A stretch of DNA of 36,487 nt from Cyclobacteriaceae bacterium (GCA_024644875.1 JAHEGY010000038.1:1-36487), one strand, 5' to 3'; shown: positions 9,223 to 18,416, counted from the first letter of the stretch. A program made the numbers and translations. Notes: a model not told the origin generated them from the sequence alone.

Positions 9223-10866
9223 TTATAATCCCAGAACCTCCAATCCCTGGATAAACTGAACGTCCACCGGAATCTTTTTATCACTCAGCTTATCGAGGTC
9301 ATTCTGTAGATCCTGTGGGATATTGGCGTATTTTTGTACAAAAGCGTCTACGTTTTCATAATTACCATCCCCCTGCAGTACCAGAATTCTTTCCGACAGG
9401 GAATTCATGGCCTTCTCAATATTATCGAAATCAACTTTATACTTGCCCGTCTCAGGATTAAAAATAAAAGCATTCATTTCCTTAAAATAGTTGAACCGGA
9501 TCATATTGGCTTTACCATGTGCGGATGCGGCACCAAATCTTACGGACCTGAATATCCCGGCCATAAAAGTGACATAATAATCCTCAATGCTGCCCTCAAC
9601 TTCTCCTTTTTTAAATAGTTCATTGATCATATAAAGCCCCAGGATATCGGCTTTACCCTCTTCCATAGCCGAAGAATGATCCATTAGGGCTTTTCGAACG
9701 GTATTGGCCCCATCCAGGGTATTTTTAATGCCCAGTCCGTGAGCTACCTCATGAAACATGGTATTGGCAAAGAAGGCATCAAAGGTGATATGATCCACTT
9801 GCTCTGTTTCTATCAGTTCATCTGCAATAGGGATCAGGATCTTATCAAATTTCGCCTTCATGGCATTTTTCAGTTGCAGTCTTCGGGTACCTTTGGTGAG
9901 CTGTACTTCCTCATCATTGGGAAGATTGATAGCGATTGTCTTACTACCAGCGTTGCAATCACCGGCGTAGTATACCACGTCATATGCATTCAGCTGGGCA
10001 TCACTTCCGGGTTTTTCACTTTTATAGGCATCCGGTACGGGCAGGTTCTGCTGTAGCTCCGGCATGAACTGAGCGAATTTTTCCAGTTTTTGACTCCAGG
10101 CCTTGTCTTTCACCAGGACATAGGCTTCGTGGGCTGCTTTATAGCCAAATAGCTTGTCTTCATAGGTTTCTATAGGCCCGATGACCACATCAATGGTATT
10201 TTCTTTCATATCCAGCCATGCCATATCACTGGCCTGGTATTCATCATCAAGCAGCGCCTTTGATCTTAATTCGAGATAATTTTTCAAACCAGGATCATCA
10301 GCAAGTTCAGCAGCCCGGGCAAGCAGATCGCTTGCTTTCTGAACACTTTCCTTAAAAAACTCATGGTATGGGATAGCAACCAATTTTCCATCATCATTTC
10401 TTCTGACCATGGTGTACAGCCCTTCCTTTTCTTCAAGATCAGCCACTTCAAATTCCTCCTTAGTCATGTCATGTGGATAAAAATTAGCTACTTTGAGCTT
10501 ATCATTTATACCATCGACAAATGATTCATTATTATTCAGCCGGTCCCATGGACCATAATTGATCACCGCAAATTCCTTGATTTTTTCATCAGATAATTTA
10601 CCAAGTAATTCTTCTTTATCACCGTAGGATTCGATCCAGAACAATTCATCCATAAGCTCAGCGGCTTCAATCAGGATGGGGATCATCGCTTTTTCGTTAT
10701 CGGTTAAAACCGACAAGTCAGTCTTCAAAGTGACAGGCACGTACATGCCCTCAAAATAATAGTCCACGGTACTGCTATCTGATACTTCCTCAGTTCCTTT
10801 TTCCGAATTGCCGGTACAGGATAATTGTAGTATGAACAGGGCCAGAATAATATACTTGAATTTCAT
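9223..10866 (-). CDS. M49 (dipeptidyl-peptidase III)-like zinc peptidase lipoprotein
   Basis: A predicted zinc-dependent peptidase attached to the envelope as a lipoprotein. A TTG gives a longer reading from 10896, but ATG at 10866 starts a clean lipoprotein signal (MKFKYIILALFILQLSC, lipid on C17), giving 547 residues. In that numbering the zinc motif is FHEVAHGLG (H372, E373, H376), with the third ligand in MEEGKADILG (E402/E403, D406). PIETYEDKLFGYKAA resembles the conserved M49 block before the active site. Classic DPP III has HExxGH, one residue longer, so this belongs to a divergent HExxH branch often annotated simply as Zn-dependent hydrolase. DPP III enzymes release dipeptides from short peptides. 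The gene converges with the GH30-like gene. Confidence 0.8.
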   Translation of the reverse strand: MKFKYIILALFILQLSCTGNSEKGTEEVSDSSTVDYYFEGMYVPVTLKTDLSVLTDNEKAMIPILIEAAELMDELFWIESYGDKEELLGKLSDEKIKEFAVINYGPWDRLNNNESFVDGINDKLKVANFYPHDMTKEEFEVADLEEKEGLYTMVRRNDDGKLVAIPYHEFFKESVQKASDLLARAAELADDPGLKNYLELRSKALLDDEYQASDMAWLDMKENTIDVVIGPIETYEDKLFGYKAAHEAYVLVKDKAWSQKLEKFAQFMPELQQNLPVPDAYKSEKPGSDAQLNAYDVVYYAGDCNAGSKTIAINLPNDEEVQLTKGTRRLQLKNAMKAKFDKILIPIADELIETEQVDHITFDAFFANTMFHEVAHGLGIKNTLDGANTVRKALMDHSSAMEEGKADILGLYMINELFKKGEVEGSIEDYYVTFMAGIFRSVRFGAASAHGKANMIRFNYFKEMNAFIFNPETGKYKVDFDNIEKAMNSLSERILVLQGDGNYENVDAFVQKYANIPQDLQNDLDKLSDKKIPVDVQFIQGLEVLGL

Positions 10867-11025
10867 GATGTTTATTTTTTCGTTACAAATCAGCAAATAG
10901 AATTCAATCCGGGATTTTTGAAGATAATCTGATTATTCCCCGATCTGATTGCAAAATTACAAAAATGTTCAGGTCAAAATGGCTTACAATGTAATTATTA
11001 CTGATAAATGCAGCATTGTGTTTGT

Positions 11026-13434
11026 TTATTCGTAACGAAGCGATTCAATCGGATTTCTCCTGGCAGCTTTGATCGCCTGGAAACTGACAGCTAAAAGGCC
11101 GATTGCAATAACCAGGGCACCGGCAAGAATGAAGGACCAGAATGATATCCCGGTTTGATAGGCGAAATTATCCAGCCAATTATCCATTAGAATATATCCG
11201 AAGGGACATGCAATTAAAAAAGCAATAAACACCCAACGGGATATGTCACGGGATAAAAGGCCTACAATATTAAAGGTGGTGGCACCATTTACCTTTCGAA
11301 TACCGATCTCCTTTGTTCTGCGTTCAGCATCATAAGCAGATAATCCAAACAACCCCAGACAGGATATTAGAATAGACAATAAAGTAAAATAAGAAAAGAT
11401 GGTCTCAACCCGCTCTTCAGATTGATAAAGGGTGGCAAATTCATCATCCAGAAAAAAGAAGGTAAAATCATTGTTTTTATCCAGGTTCTCATAAGTTTCT
11501 TTTATATAGGCAATGCTACCGGAAACATTTGAAGAACTAATTTTCACCAGGAAATAATTAAATGCTGCAGGCCTTAGATGAATGATCAATGGCTCAATGT
11601 TCTTGTGAAGGGATTGAAAATGAAAATTTTCCACCACTCCGATTACTTTTCCATTTCTTTCTATTTCGTCATCGTACCAGATGACTTCCTGTTCTATGGC
11701 CGTATTCCAGTCAAAATAATCTGCTGCCTCCTGGTTCAGGATAAAGGCAATGTCTTCATCAGATTCCCTGTCCAAGGAAAAGGAACGTCCCTCTTTCAAT
11801 TGAATGCCCAGAGTTTTAAAAAAATCATGATCCACACTTAATTCTGAAACATCCAGCTGTTCATCGTCGCCTTTCCATTGTATCGGATTCTGATTAAAAT
11901 TTTTACCAGGAAGATTAGAAACTGCAGAAATACTTAAGATCTCGTTGTTTTTCAAGAATTCGGTTTTGACGGATCTGTAACTGCTTTGCATTAAGCTATC
12001 TCTTATTGGCAAAACAACTACCTGATCTGACATTAAACCCAATTTCTGGTTTTTCAGGTATTTTAATTGAGAAGAGATTATGAGTGTCCCAATAATCAGA
12101 AAGGTTGAAATGGCAAATTGAAAAATAACCAGAACATTTCTGAAATTTACCGGATTTCGGGTAATCACTTTAATTCCTTTTAATATGTGAGTAGGTTTAA
12201 ATCTTGACAATATTATAGCCGGATAAGTTCCTGCCAAAACTGTGCAGACTAATACAAATGTCAGAAGCACTGATAGTAATATGGGGTCTTGATAATCGAG
12301 ATAGAAAATCTTCCCAGTTAAAGTACTGAAAACTGGATTTAAAAGTTCAAATGTAATGATCCCAATAATCATCGCCAGAAAGGAAGCCGAAAATGATTCC
12401 AGATAAAACTGCAGGATCAATTGACTGCGATTGGCTCCGACTACTTTCTTTAATCCGACTTCCACTGCTCTCTTTGCTGCCCTTGCTGTTGAAAGATTCA
12501 TAAAATTAATGCAGGCTATCAGGATGATAAACAAGGCAAGAGAAATGAAAACAAATATGTAAATAATATTGCCATTACCTTCAAGCTCCCACCTGATATT
12601 GGAATGCAAATGAATTGAAGTTAAAGGTTTTAGTTTAAAGCCAATTGTTCCGTTTCTATACTCCTCCTCAGCCCCTTCCGGCCATTCCATGTATTTGCCG
12701 ATCCAATCAAACAATTTCAATTCAAGTTTTTCCGGATCAGTATTCTCTGCTAATAATAAATAATTGTAATGCCCAAAATCCGACCATTCATAAAATTCTC
12801 CGGTGTGATATGATTTTGTAGAATTGTAGGAAATTAGAAAATCAAAATGAAAATGTGAGTTATGGGGTATATTTTCCACAACTCCTGTCACTACAAAAGG
12901 AATATCAATCCCAAAATTTATTACCAGCATTTCCCCCATTGGATCTTCATCTCCGAAATACTTGTCAGCCATTTCTTCAGTGATCACAAGCCCCCCCACA
13001 TCTTTCAAAGCTGTTTCGGGATTACCCTTTTTTAAAGGGAATGAGAAGACCTGGAAAAAGGTAGTATCTGCAGCATAAATACCATTTTCTTCATACTGGA
13101 TCTCACCTTGCTTCACTGTTCGCAAAGGGCGCGTCATGCCTTCACCCCAAACCGGGGTTAGGCTTACGGCGTTTTCCACCTCTGGCATATCCTTAACCAG
13201 TTCGTAGGTCATCGGATGAGGTGTCCTCGTCTGTGGATTATCAGATTGCCAGTCAATCCGGTATATTCTGTCTGCATGCTCATGAAATTTGTCATAACTC
13301 AACTCATCAAGAATCCATAAACTGATGAATATAGTGGCCATCATTCCGATGGAGAGACCAATAATATTAATCAGATTAAAACCTTTGTTTTTGAGAATAT
13401 TTCGTAATGCAATTTTTAAGTTATAAATTATCAT
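11026..13434 (-). CDS. FtsX/MacB-type ABC transporter permease, about 800 residues
   Basis: A large inner-membrane permease with the layout common in Bacteroidota: MacB periplasmic core, FtsX domain, second core, second FtsX domain. The N-terminus (YNLKIALRNILKNKGFNLIN, TM1 about 20-42) is the standard family opening. A block of transmembrane helices starts near 285 (IIYIFVFISLALFIILIACI), followed by FMNLSTARAAKRAVEVGLKK. The second set (about 680-800) carries RRTKEIGIRKVNGAT and ends in RRNPIESLRYE, the usual terminus. No ATPase is next to it; such permeases need one, and the ATPase at 31467-32159 is a possible partner only by inference. Likely role: extrusion of lipids, peptides or drugs across the envelope. 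The upstream region holds a perfect palindrome at 13526-13544. Confidence 0.93.
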   Translation of the reverse strand: MIIYNLKIALRNILKNKGFNLINIIGLSIGMMATIFISLWILDELSYDKFHEHADRIYRIDWQSDNPQTRTPHPMTYELVKDMPEVENAVSLTPVWGEGMTRPLRTVKQGEIQYEENGIYAADTTFFQVFSFPLKKGNPETALKDVGGLVITEEMADKYFGDEDPMGEMLVINFGIDIPFVVTGVVENIPHNSHFHFDFLISYNSTKSYHTGEFYEWSDFGHYNYLLLAENTDPEKLELKLFDWIGKYMEWPEGAEEEYRNGTIGFKLKPLTSIHLHSNIRWELEGNGNIIYIFVFISLALFIILIACINFMNLSTARAAKRAVEVGLKKVVGANRSQLILQFYLESFSASFLAMIIGIITFELLNPVFSTLTGKIFYLDYQDPILLSVLLTFVLVCTVLAGTYPAIILSRFKPTHILKGIKVITRNPVNFRNVLVIFQFAISTFLIIGTLIISSQLKYLKNQKLGLMSDQVVVLPIRDSLMQSSYRSVKTEFLKNNEILSISAVSNLPGKNFNQNPIQWKGDDEQLDVSELSVDHDFFKTLGIQLKEGRSFSLDRESDEDIAFILNQEAADYFDWNTAIEQEVIWYDDEIERNGKVIGVVENFHFQSLHKNIEPLIIHLRPAAFNYFLVKISSSNVSGSIAYIKETYENLDKNNDFTFFFLDDEFATLYQSEERVETIFSYFTLLSILISCLGLFGLSAYDAERRTKEIGIRKVNGATTFNIVGLLSRDISRWVFIAFLIACPFGYILMDNWLDNFAYQTGISFWSFILAGALVIAIGLLAVSFQAIKAARRNPIESLRYE

Positions 13435-13525
13435 AAGCCAGGTATTTCATATCCTTAAGTCAAATTGAATACCAAAATATAATCAGCTGACAATCAGGCA
13501 TATACATGTTAAGCCCTTATGTGTC

Positions 13526-13544
13526 GTGTTGGAAATTCCAACAC
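13526..13544. promoter_or_regulatory. Perfect 19-bp palindrome, candidate operator
   Basis: GTGTTGGAA-A-TTCCAACAC is a perfect inverted repeat with 9-base arms and one central base. It lies 91 bases upstream of the permease start and about 310 bases before the divergent sigma-factor gene. The arms suit a dimeric regulator, and the permease is the nearer target. The remaining 418-base intergenic region shows an AT-rich stretch, a 7-bp inverted repeat (TTCCTGG 13791-13797 and CCAGGAA 13818-13824) shortly before the sigma gene, and a 31-codon open frame I do not trust. Confidence 0.55.
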
Positions 13545-13852
13545 AATCGTTCAAAATACGATAAGATCAGCAATAATAAAAATCAATACACAATTTAGAA
13601 TTATTTACATATCCATCCCGTTTAATCATGCTCATCATATTAGTTCATATAACTCTGATGGATTGCTATGAAAAAAAATTCCTATTCCCGTGATTTTTAA
13701 GGTAGCAATACGAATAATGGTGTAAACAAATAATTAATGTGAATGCAAAAGCTTATGAAAAAAACTGAATTAAAAGAAAACAGGATAGGATTCCTGGGGC
13801 ATTATTTATTTATTATACCAGGAAACTGCATTGCTTAGAATAGCCTCTTTAA

Positions 13853-14359
13853 ATGAAAACTAACGAAACAAATAGCACTAGTGCAGATTTCATCGGGATG
13901 ATCGAAAAGTATAAAGGTATTATTTATAAAATAGCTAATGCTTATAGTCGATCTTCCGAGGATCAGGAGGACCTCGTTCAGGAAATCATTCTTCAGTTGT
14001 GGAGCAGTTTTGGGAATTATGATCCAAAATATAAGTTTACTACATGGATCTATCGGATAGCACTAAATGTATCTATAACACACTATCGAAAGGATGTGGT
14101 TCGTAAAAAGTATACCATCCCAATGACAGAACAGCTCATAGATAGTTCAGCTACGGTAGAAGATAACCAGACAGAAGACATCAGGCAATTGAGAGGGTTT
14201 ATTCAGGAACTTGATGAAATGAACCGGGCATTGATGATCCTTTATCTGGATGGGAACAGCCACCAGGAGATCTCTAACGTATTGAATATTTCTGTCAGTA
14301 ACGTAGGAACCAAAATAAGTCGCATTAAAGATAAATTAAAAGAGAAATTTAAAAAGTAA
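13853..14359 (+). CDS. ECF-type RNA polymerase sigma factor
   Basis: A 168-residue alternative sigma factor with only regions 2 and 4. Region 2 spans about 20-85: DQEDLVQEIILQLWSSF is the core-binding helix, and FTTWIYRIALNVSITHYRK binds the -10 element. Region 4 spans about 115-165: LDGNSHQEISNVLNISVSN is the helix-turn-helix that reads -35, followed by VGTKISRIKDKLKEKF. It directly precedes a membrane protein gene with only four bases between stop and start, so the two are surely co-transcribed and the partner may control its activity. Target genes cannot be told from the window. Confidence 0.93.
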   Translation: MKTNETNSTSADFIGMIEKYKGIIYKIANAYSRSSEDQEDLVQEIILQLWSSFGNYDPKYKFTTWIYRIALNVSITHYRKDVVRKKYTIPMTEQLIDSSATVEDNQTEDIRQLRGFIQELDEMNRALMILYLDGNSHQEISNVLNISVSNVGTKISRIKDKLKEKFKK

Positions 14360-14363
14360 TATT

Positions 14364-15017
14364 ATGATGGATATAGAAAATCTTCAGAATACATGGTCAA
14401 AACATGAAGAAAAACTGCAAAAAAGCATAAATCTGAATCTTGAACTTTTGAAGAGGGTGAATGTAAAAAGCGCTAAGTCTAAAATGACAAGCCTGATATG
14501 GATAAATGCTTTGACGCTGGCATTTTATCAGATTGTTATGTGGTCCTTCGCTTATTATACCGTTACACATTGGCCAACAGTTCAATTTGTGGTTGCCGGG
14601 CTAATACTCACAACTTGGGCGGGTATAATTTCCTATGGAGCCATTAAGCAGTTAAAATTGATATTGGAAATTGATTATTCAGGTCCGGTTACCCTCGTTC
14701 AGAAGCAATTACAGAAAGTGAAGATCGCCATCGTGCATTTTCTAAGAATGGCCTTAATGATCCTGCCATTTCATATGGCCTTTTTAATTGTTATAAATGA
14801 AATTTTGTTTAATGTTGATATAATTAAATTGGCTGATCCTGTCTGGGTGATATTACAGACTCTTGTGCTCATTCTTCCCACGATATGGATCTACAGGAAC
14901 CTTAGCCCAAAAAATGCAAATAAGAAGTGGGTTAACTGGCTGTTGCAGGGAAATGGAAGTCAGATCAATGAAGCACAGAATTTTATGAAAGAAATAGAAA
15001 AATTCAAGCTGGGTTAG
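14364..15017 (+). CDS. Membrane protein paired with the ECF sigma factor, possible anti-sigma factor
   Basis: A 217-residue protein translated almost in continuity with the sigma factor. It starts with a soluble, charged segment of about 45 residues (IENLQNTWSKHEEKLQ), then four hydrophobic segments at about 47-67, 72-95, 125-147 and 160-178, and a polar tail. The N-terminal cytoplasmic helix could hold the sigma factor at the membrane, as anti-sigma factors do, but no zinc-binding HxxxCxxC motif of the ZAS type is present. Proteins of this style commonly follow ECF sigma genes in Bacteroidota. The role is inferred from context only. Confidence 0.75.
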   Translation: MMDIENLQNTWSKHEEKLQKSINLNLELLKRVNVKSAKSKMTSLIWINALTLAFYQIVMWSFAYYTVTHWPTVQFVVAGLILTTWAGIISYGAIKQLKLILEIDYSGPVTLVQKQLQKVKIAIVHFLRMALMILPFHMAFLIVINEILFNVDIIKLADPVWVILQTLVLILPTIWIYRNLSPKNANKKWVNWLLQGNGSQINEAQNFMKEIEKFKLG

Positions 15018-15087
15018 ATGCAAAAATGAATATCATGGATTGAGGAGTTTAGATGATTTATCTTGACACAAAAATTTAAAGAATTGC

Positions 15088-15121
15088 CCGGGTCCCGGAA
15101 CTTATCAGGGATCCGGTTTTT
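15088..15121 (+). terminator. Rho-independent terminator of the sigma-factor operon
   Basis: CCGGGTCCC (15088-15096), an 11-base loop, and GGGATCCGG (15108-15116) form a 9-bp GC-rich stem with one G-U pair, followed by TTTTT. It sits about 70 bases after the membrane protein gene and just before the convergent DUF362 gene. Confidence 0.85.
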
Positions 15122-15136
15122 ACTTGAATTCTTGCC

Positions 15137-16192
15137 TTATCCAGTAGGATTTTTCCATATCAGCTGTTTTTCTAAATTTTCATTCAGCTTATAGGATTTA
15201 ACATGGTCTTTTAGGGTTTCGCCAAGAATTTCGATCTTGTCGAGGTCCCCCTCGCCCATACCGGCATCTGCACAATAATTCAGATAGCCAACATCTGCGT
15301 AATCGATCCCCATCAGTTCAATAGCTACACGGTCAGAGGCCAGCCAATCGGTTCCTGCAACACATACCCTGTGATCAACCGGTGTACCCCAGTTCGGTCC
15401 GTTTCCCTCCATCCCTTCGAATCCTTCAATCACTGACAGATCCGGGTGCAACACTTTGGCCATGGTAAAAGTATTGTAATTAATGGCCCTGAAGCCATGA
15501 CCATGTCCGATAGGTTTGTCGTTTTTTGTGCCGGCTTTCCTGTTATCGCCCCAGCTGAAACCAACATCCTTGATCGGGGCGCCGAAAACAATATTTTTCA
15601 GTGAAAGGGTGGCAAGCACACGGTCGTGTGTTTTAAACTTTGCAGCTGATATTACATAAGTGTCAGGATCGAGGATCAAACTTGATGTTCTTACCGGATG
15701 CGGCCTCCAGTCCTTCTCATCAAAGACATGGATCAAATCGTACTTTTCCTGGTCGAGATCCACAAGCTTAACAGGGTATTTCTCCGGGAGATCAAAATAT
15801 TTGTAGTTATCAAATCCCTCAAAAGTAGATCCGCTGGCTGCAGATTCAGCAATTACAATATTTTTCCGGATACCGATAGATTTCAAGAATTCCAGAATAC
15901 CTTCCAGATGCTCAACATGGGTAGCTGCCAATTGACGGTCGATAAGCACATTGTTCGGCTTGATCACCACACGTTTATTCCCGATATTTCTTTTGATAAG
16001 ATCAGAAAATGGCTGAAGTGCCCTGAACGCCATATCGGCCCTGTGATCACCTGTTGTAAGGCTTACCCGACTGGTATATTCGGTGACTGTTTTATCATAA
16101 ATGCCTTTCCATTCATTACCGAACGGTACAGTTAATGCCAATCCTCCCAGGAATGATGATTTTATAAATTGTCTGCGGTCTAAAGATCTCAT
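15137..16192 (-). CDS. DUF362 domain protein with Tat signal
   Basis: A 351-residue exported protein of the DUF362 family, whose biochemical role is not established. The twin-arginine signal is LDRRQFIKSSFLGGLAL. The DUF362 body shows VVIKPNNVLIDR, NIVIAESAASG, YVISAAKFKTH, LSLKNIVFGAP, SVIEGFEGMEGNGP and ASDRVAIELMG; all are typical blocks of the family, which in other proteins is often joined to 4Fe-4S ferredoxin domains, absent here. It is read away from GH10 on the same strand about 100 bases downstream of it and may belong to one unit. A link to carbohydrate use rests on neighbourhood only. Confidence 0.87.
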   Translation of the reverse strand: MRSLDRRQFIKSSFLGGLALTVPFGNEWKGIYDKTVTEYTSRVSLTTGDHRADMAFRALQPFSDLIKRNIGNKRVVIKPNNVLIDRQLAATHVEHLEGILEFLKSIGIRKNIVIAESAASGSTFEGFDNYKYFDLPEKYPVKLVDLDQEKYDLIHVFDEKDWRPHPVRTSSLILDPDTYVISAAKFKTHDRVLATLSLKNIVFGAPIKDVGFSWGDNRKAGTKNDKPIGHGHGFRAINYNTFTMAKVLHPDLSVIEGFEGMEGNGPNWGTPVDHRVCVAGTDWLASDRVAIELMGIDYADVGYLNYCADAGMGEGDLDKIEILGETLKDHVKSYKLNENLEKQLIWKNPTG

Positions 16193-16298
16193 AGCAAAAA
16201 GTATTAATGATTATGGATCGTATAAAATAAAAAATGACGTTCAGATATACAATCAAAAATAATTAATTCAGAATAGTATTCTTAGTAATCCCCGAATT

Positions 16299-17564
16299 TT
16301 AAAATTCTACAACGACACTACCCTCAGCTTTGTTCAAATTGACCTCCTTAGTTATCCCGTCAACCGTAACTTTATACTTCCCATAGAATGCGGAGGATGT
16401 ATACGCTCCGTTTTGATCAGATTTCCCCTCTTCCCTGGTCCACCATTCATTAAAGATAAGGTCCTGGTAGGCTTCGGCAGCAGGTGTTGGAGTCCAGTCT
16501 CTTTTGTAAAGTGAAGATACTCCGATCCAGTTTGCCCCTTCCCAGAATCCCCACATTAAAATTCCCTCTACTGCCGGATGTGCAAAGCATATCCTGTAAT
16601 AATCAACTAACTCTTTTGTTCTTTTTTCCTCTTCTTCCGGAGTCATAGTTCTGATCTTTTCTCTGTGGTATTTAGAGCGCTGTCCCGGCATATTGAATTC
16701 AGTGATCTTTACAGGCAATCCAAACTTTGCCAGCGAATCAAGGGATCGGATCAATTCGGCCCGATCGAAAGTATCCGAATGAAGATGGCCCTGAACCCCA
16801 ATACCGGCAATAGGTATATTCTGTGACAGAATACCTCTTATATGGGCCATAAATTTATCAAGCATATTACCTGTAAGAATATCATAATCATTAAGGTATA
16901 ATTTTATGCCGGGATCACCATTCTTAGCCCATTCTGCCATTTTTCGGGTGATGTCTGGACCTAGCCGATCTTCATAGTAATTCCCATGTATCATTTCATT
17001 ATTCATATCATAATCAGTAAACCGGCCTTTATAACGGGCTGTAACTGTTTCAGCCCGGTTTTTAAGAGTTTGTTCCAATTCTTCATCCGGCATGTCCTTT
17101 AACCAGGGTTGCACCCTGTTTGGAATTCCCCAGAAGAGATTGTGAGCTCTTAAGGGGATCCTGCTTTCATCTGTCCATTTTAGCATAGCATCCACCACAG
17201 CATAATTTACATTCCCTTTTTGCCTTTCCATATTTCCCCATTTCACAGCATTCTCGGTTACAGCAGAATTGAAGTTCCTCAAAAACTTTTCTTTATATTG
17301 TTTTACATCGGTATCAGATGCCCTCCCATTAAAAATCCCATTTCCAATAGCGCATCCAAACCAGAATTCATGACTTATCTGTTCAATTGTGATTTTAGAA
17401 TCCGGTTCGGCCTTAACAACAATTTTTCCCTTTCTATGCTTTTCAATAGATTTTTCAATATCAAGTCCCTGCGCATGGATTTCCGGGATTTGTATCAATA
17501 AGAAAAACAGGATCAAGCAAAAGGATTGAAAAGATCGCTGGGATAAGAAAGTTTTCATTTTCAT
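16299..17564 (-). CDS. GH10 endo-beta-1,4-xylanase
   Basis: A secreted 421-residue xylanase that cleaves internal beta-1,4 links in xylan by a retaining mechanism. A signal peptide spans about 1-31 (ending IHAQ). A short beta segment (about 45-65, GKIVVKAEPDSKITIE) precedes the TIM barrel. Catalytic residues are visible: acid/base E190 in DMNNEMIHG and nucleophile E289 in VKITEFNMPG. Other GH10 blocks are AVKWGNMERQKG, IPLRAHNLFWG, GIGVQGHLH and GILMWGFWEGANW. A C-terminal piece of about 50 residues (from about 370) looks like a small beta domain. Start ATG at 17564, with a second ATG two codons later. The next gene on the strand is DUF362. Confidence 0.95.
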   Translation of the reverse strand: MKMKTFLSQRSFQSFCLILFFLLIQIPEIHAQGLDIEKSIEKHRKGKIVVKAEPDSKITIEQISHEFWFGCAIGNGIFNGRASDTDVKQYKEKFLRNFNSAVTENAVKWGNMERQKGNVNYAVVDAMLKWTDESRIPLRAHNLFWGIPNRVQPWLKDMPDEELEQTLKNRAETVTARYKGRFTDYDMNNEMIHGNYYEDRLGPDITRKMAEWAKNGDPGIKLYLNDYDILTGNMLDKFMAHIRGILSQNIPIAGIGVQGHLHSDTFDRAELIRSLDSLAKFGLPVKITEFNMPGQRSKYHREKIRTMTPEEEEKRTKELVDYYRICFAHPAVEGILMWGFWEGANWIGVSSLYKRDWTPTPAAEAYQDLIFNEWWTREEGKSDQNGAYTSSAFYGKYKVTVDGITKEVNLNKAEGSVVVEF

Positions 17565-17744
17565 GATTTAAAATTAAGATTGATTCAAAATATAATACTA
17601 TTCACTTGCAGGAAATTGGAAGATCATCAATTTTTCAACTTTCAAATTAAAAAATTTATTTCTGCGATTCAGCTAGCTTAAACTTACAAAAATTAGTTGA
17701 TTCCTCATACCCCAACCGCATTTGATTCCAGGAAATTTATATGG

Positions 17745-18368
17745 TTATATTGAGCCCAGGAATTCTATCCATGGATCCCTCCCTAATACAAAAAAGTAAT
17801 ATGCACATGCCAGCCAGCCATGGAATATACCAAGGGCTATAATATTCCTAAACCTGAAAAAGATAAAGCAATAACAAATTGCCAACAGGAAAGTTGCAGC
17901 CATCAAGGGTATAGATGGGTAATGAACCAGTGAGAATAGAACTGCCGTGATGCCAACAATAGCAGGCTTATTGAGCCTGGAATTTCGTATATCATATAAA
18001 TTTCTTCCAAAAAGAGAGATTATTATGACTTGTTGAAGGGTGCCCCACAAAGGATACAATATTAGCACTGGTATAATATGCCAATTGAATATTAAAATTC
18101 CTTTATCTAATCCATACCAGATGCTCCCAATTATTATTAACAGGGCTGGGATTAATAAGGCTTTGAACGTTTGTTTGAAACCTGTTAGGCCTAAACCCCA
18201 ATCCTGCTTTACTGTTGGTGTTCTATAAATTCTCCATGAGATGTAAATAATCCAAGACGTTCCTGCCAGAATGATAAACCAGAACTTGGCTTCAAAAAGA
18301 TCTATTGCAAGGAACTTCATTAACCCTGTCAGTAAAACAGCGTATACCTCAAATTTTCTATATTTCAA
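17745..18368 (-). CDS. CPBP-family (Abi/CAAX protease-like) membrane protein with Gln-Gln in place of Glu-Glu
   Basis: A polytopic membrane protein of 207 residues related to CPBP intramembrane glutamic endopeptidases. Motifs 2 and 3 are present (FSLVHYPSIP near 145-154 and GIFHGWLA near 179-186), but the first motif, normally EExxxR, reads WGTLQQVIIISLFGR, with both catalytic glutamates replaced by glutamine. The start is a TTG at 18368; the first ATG (18320) would cut into the first membrane helix, so the TTG seems right. It follows the 198-residue membrane protein by about 48 bases, probably as an operon. It may be a non-catalytic membrane scaffold or use another mechanism. Confidence 0.72.
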   Translation of the reverse strand: MKYRKFEVYAVLLTGLMKFLAIDLFEAKFWFIILAGTSWIIYISWRIYRTPTVKQDWGLGLTGFKQTFKALLIPALLIIIGSIWYGLDKGILIFNWHIIPVLILYPLWGTLQQVIIISLFGRNLYDIRNSRLNKPAIVGITAVLFSLVHYPSIPLMAATFLLAICYCFIFFRFRNIIALGIFHGWLACAYYFFVLGRDPWIEFLGSI

Positions 18369-18416
18369 GCTATTATAATTTAAAGTGTTCTCACACCTTA
18401 ATAGAATAAAGATATT

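Noticed and set aside
13743-13838. 31-codon open frame just before the sigma-factor gene
   Set aside because: Too short and without family resemblance. A leader peptide is possible, but nothing in the sequence supports it.
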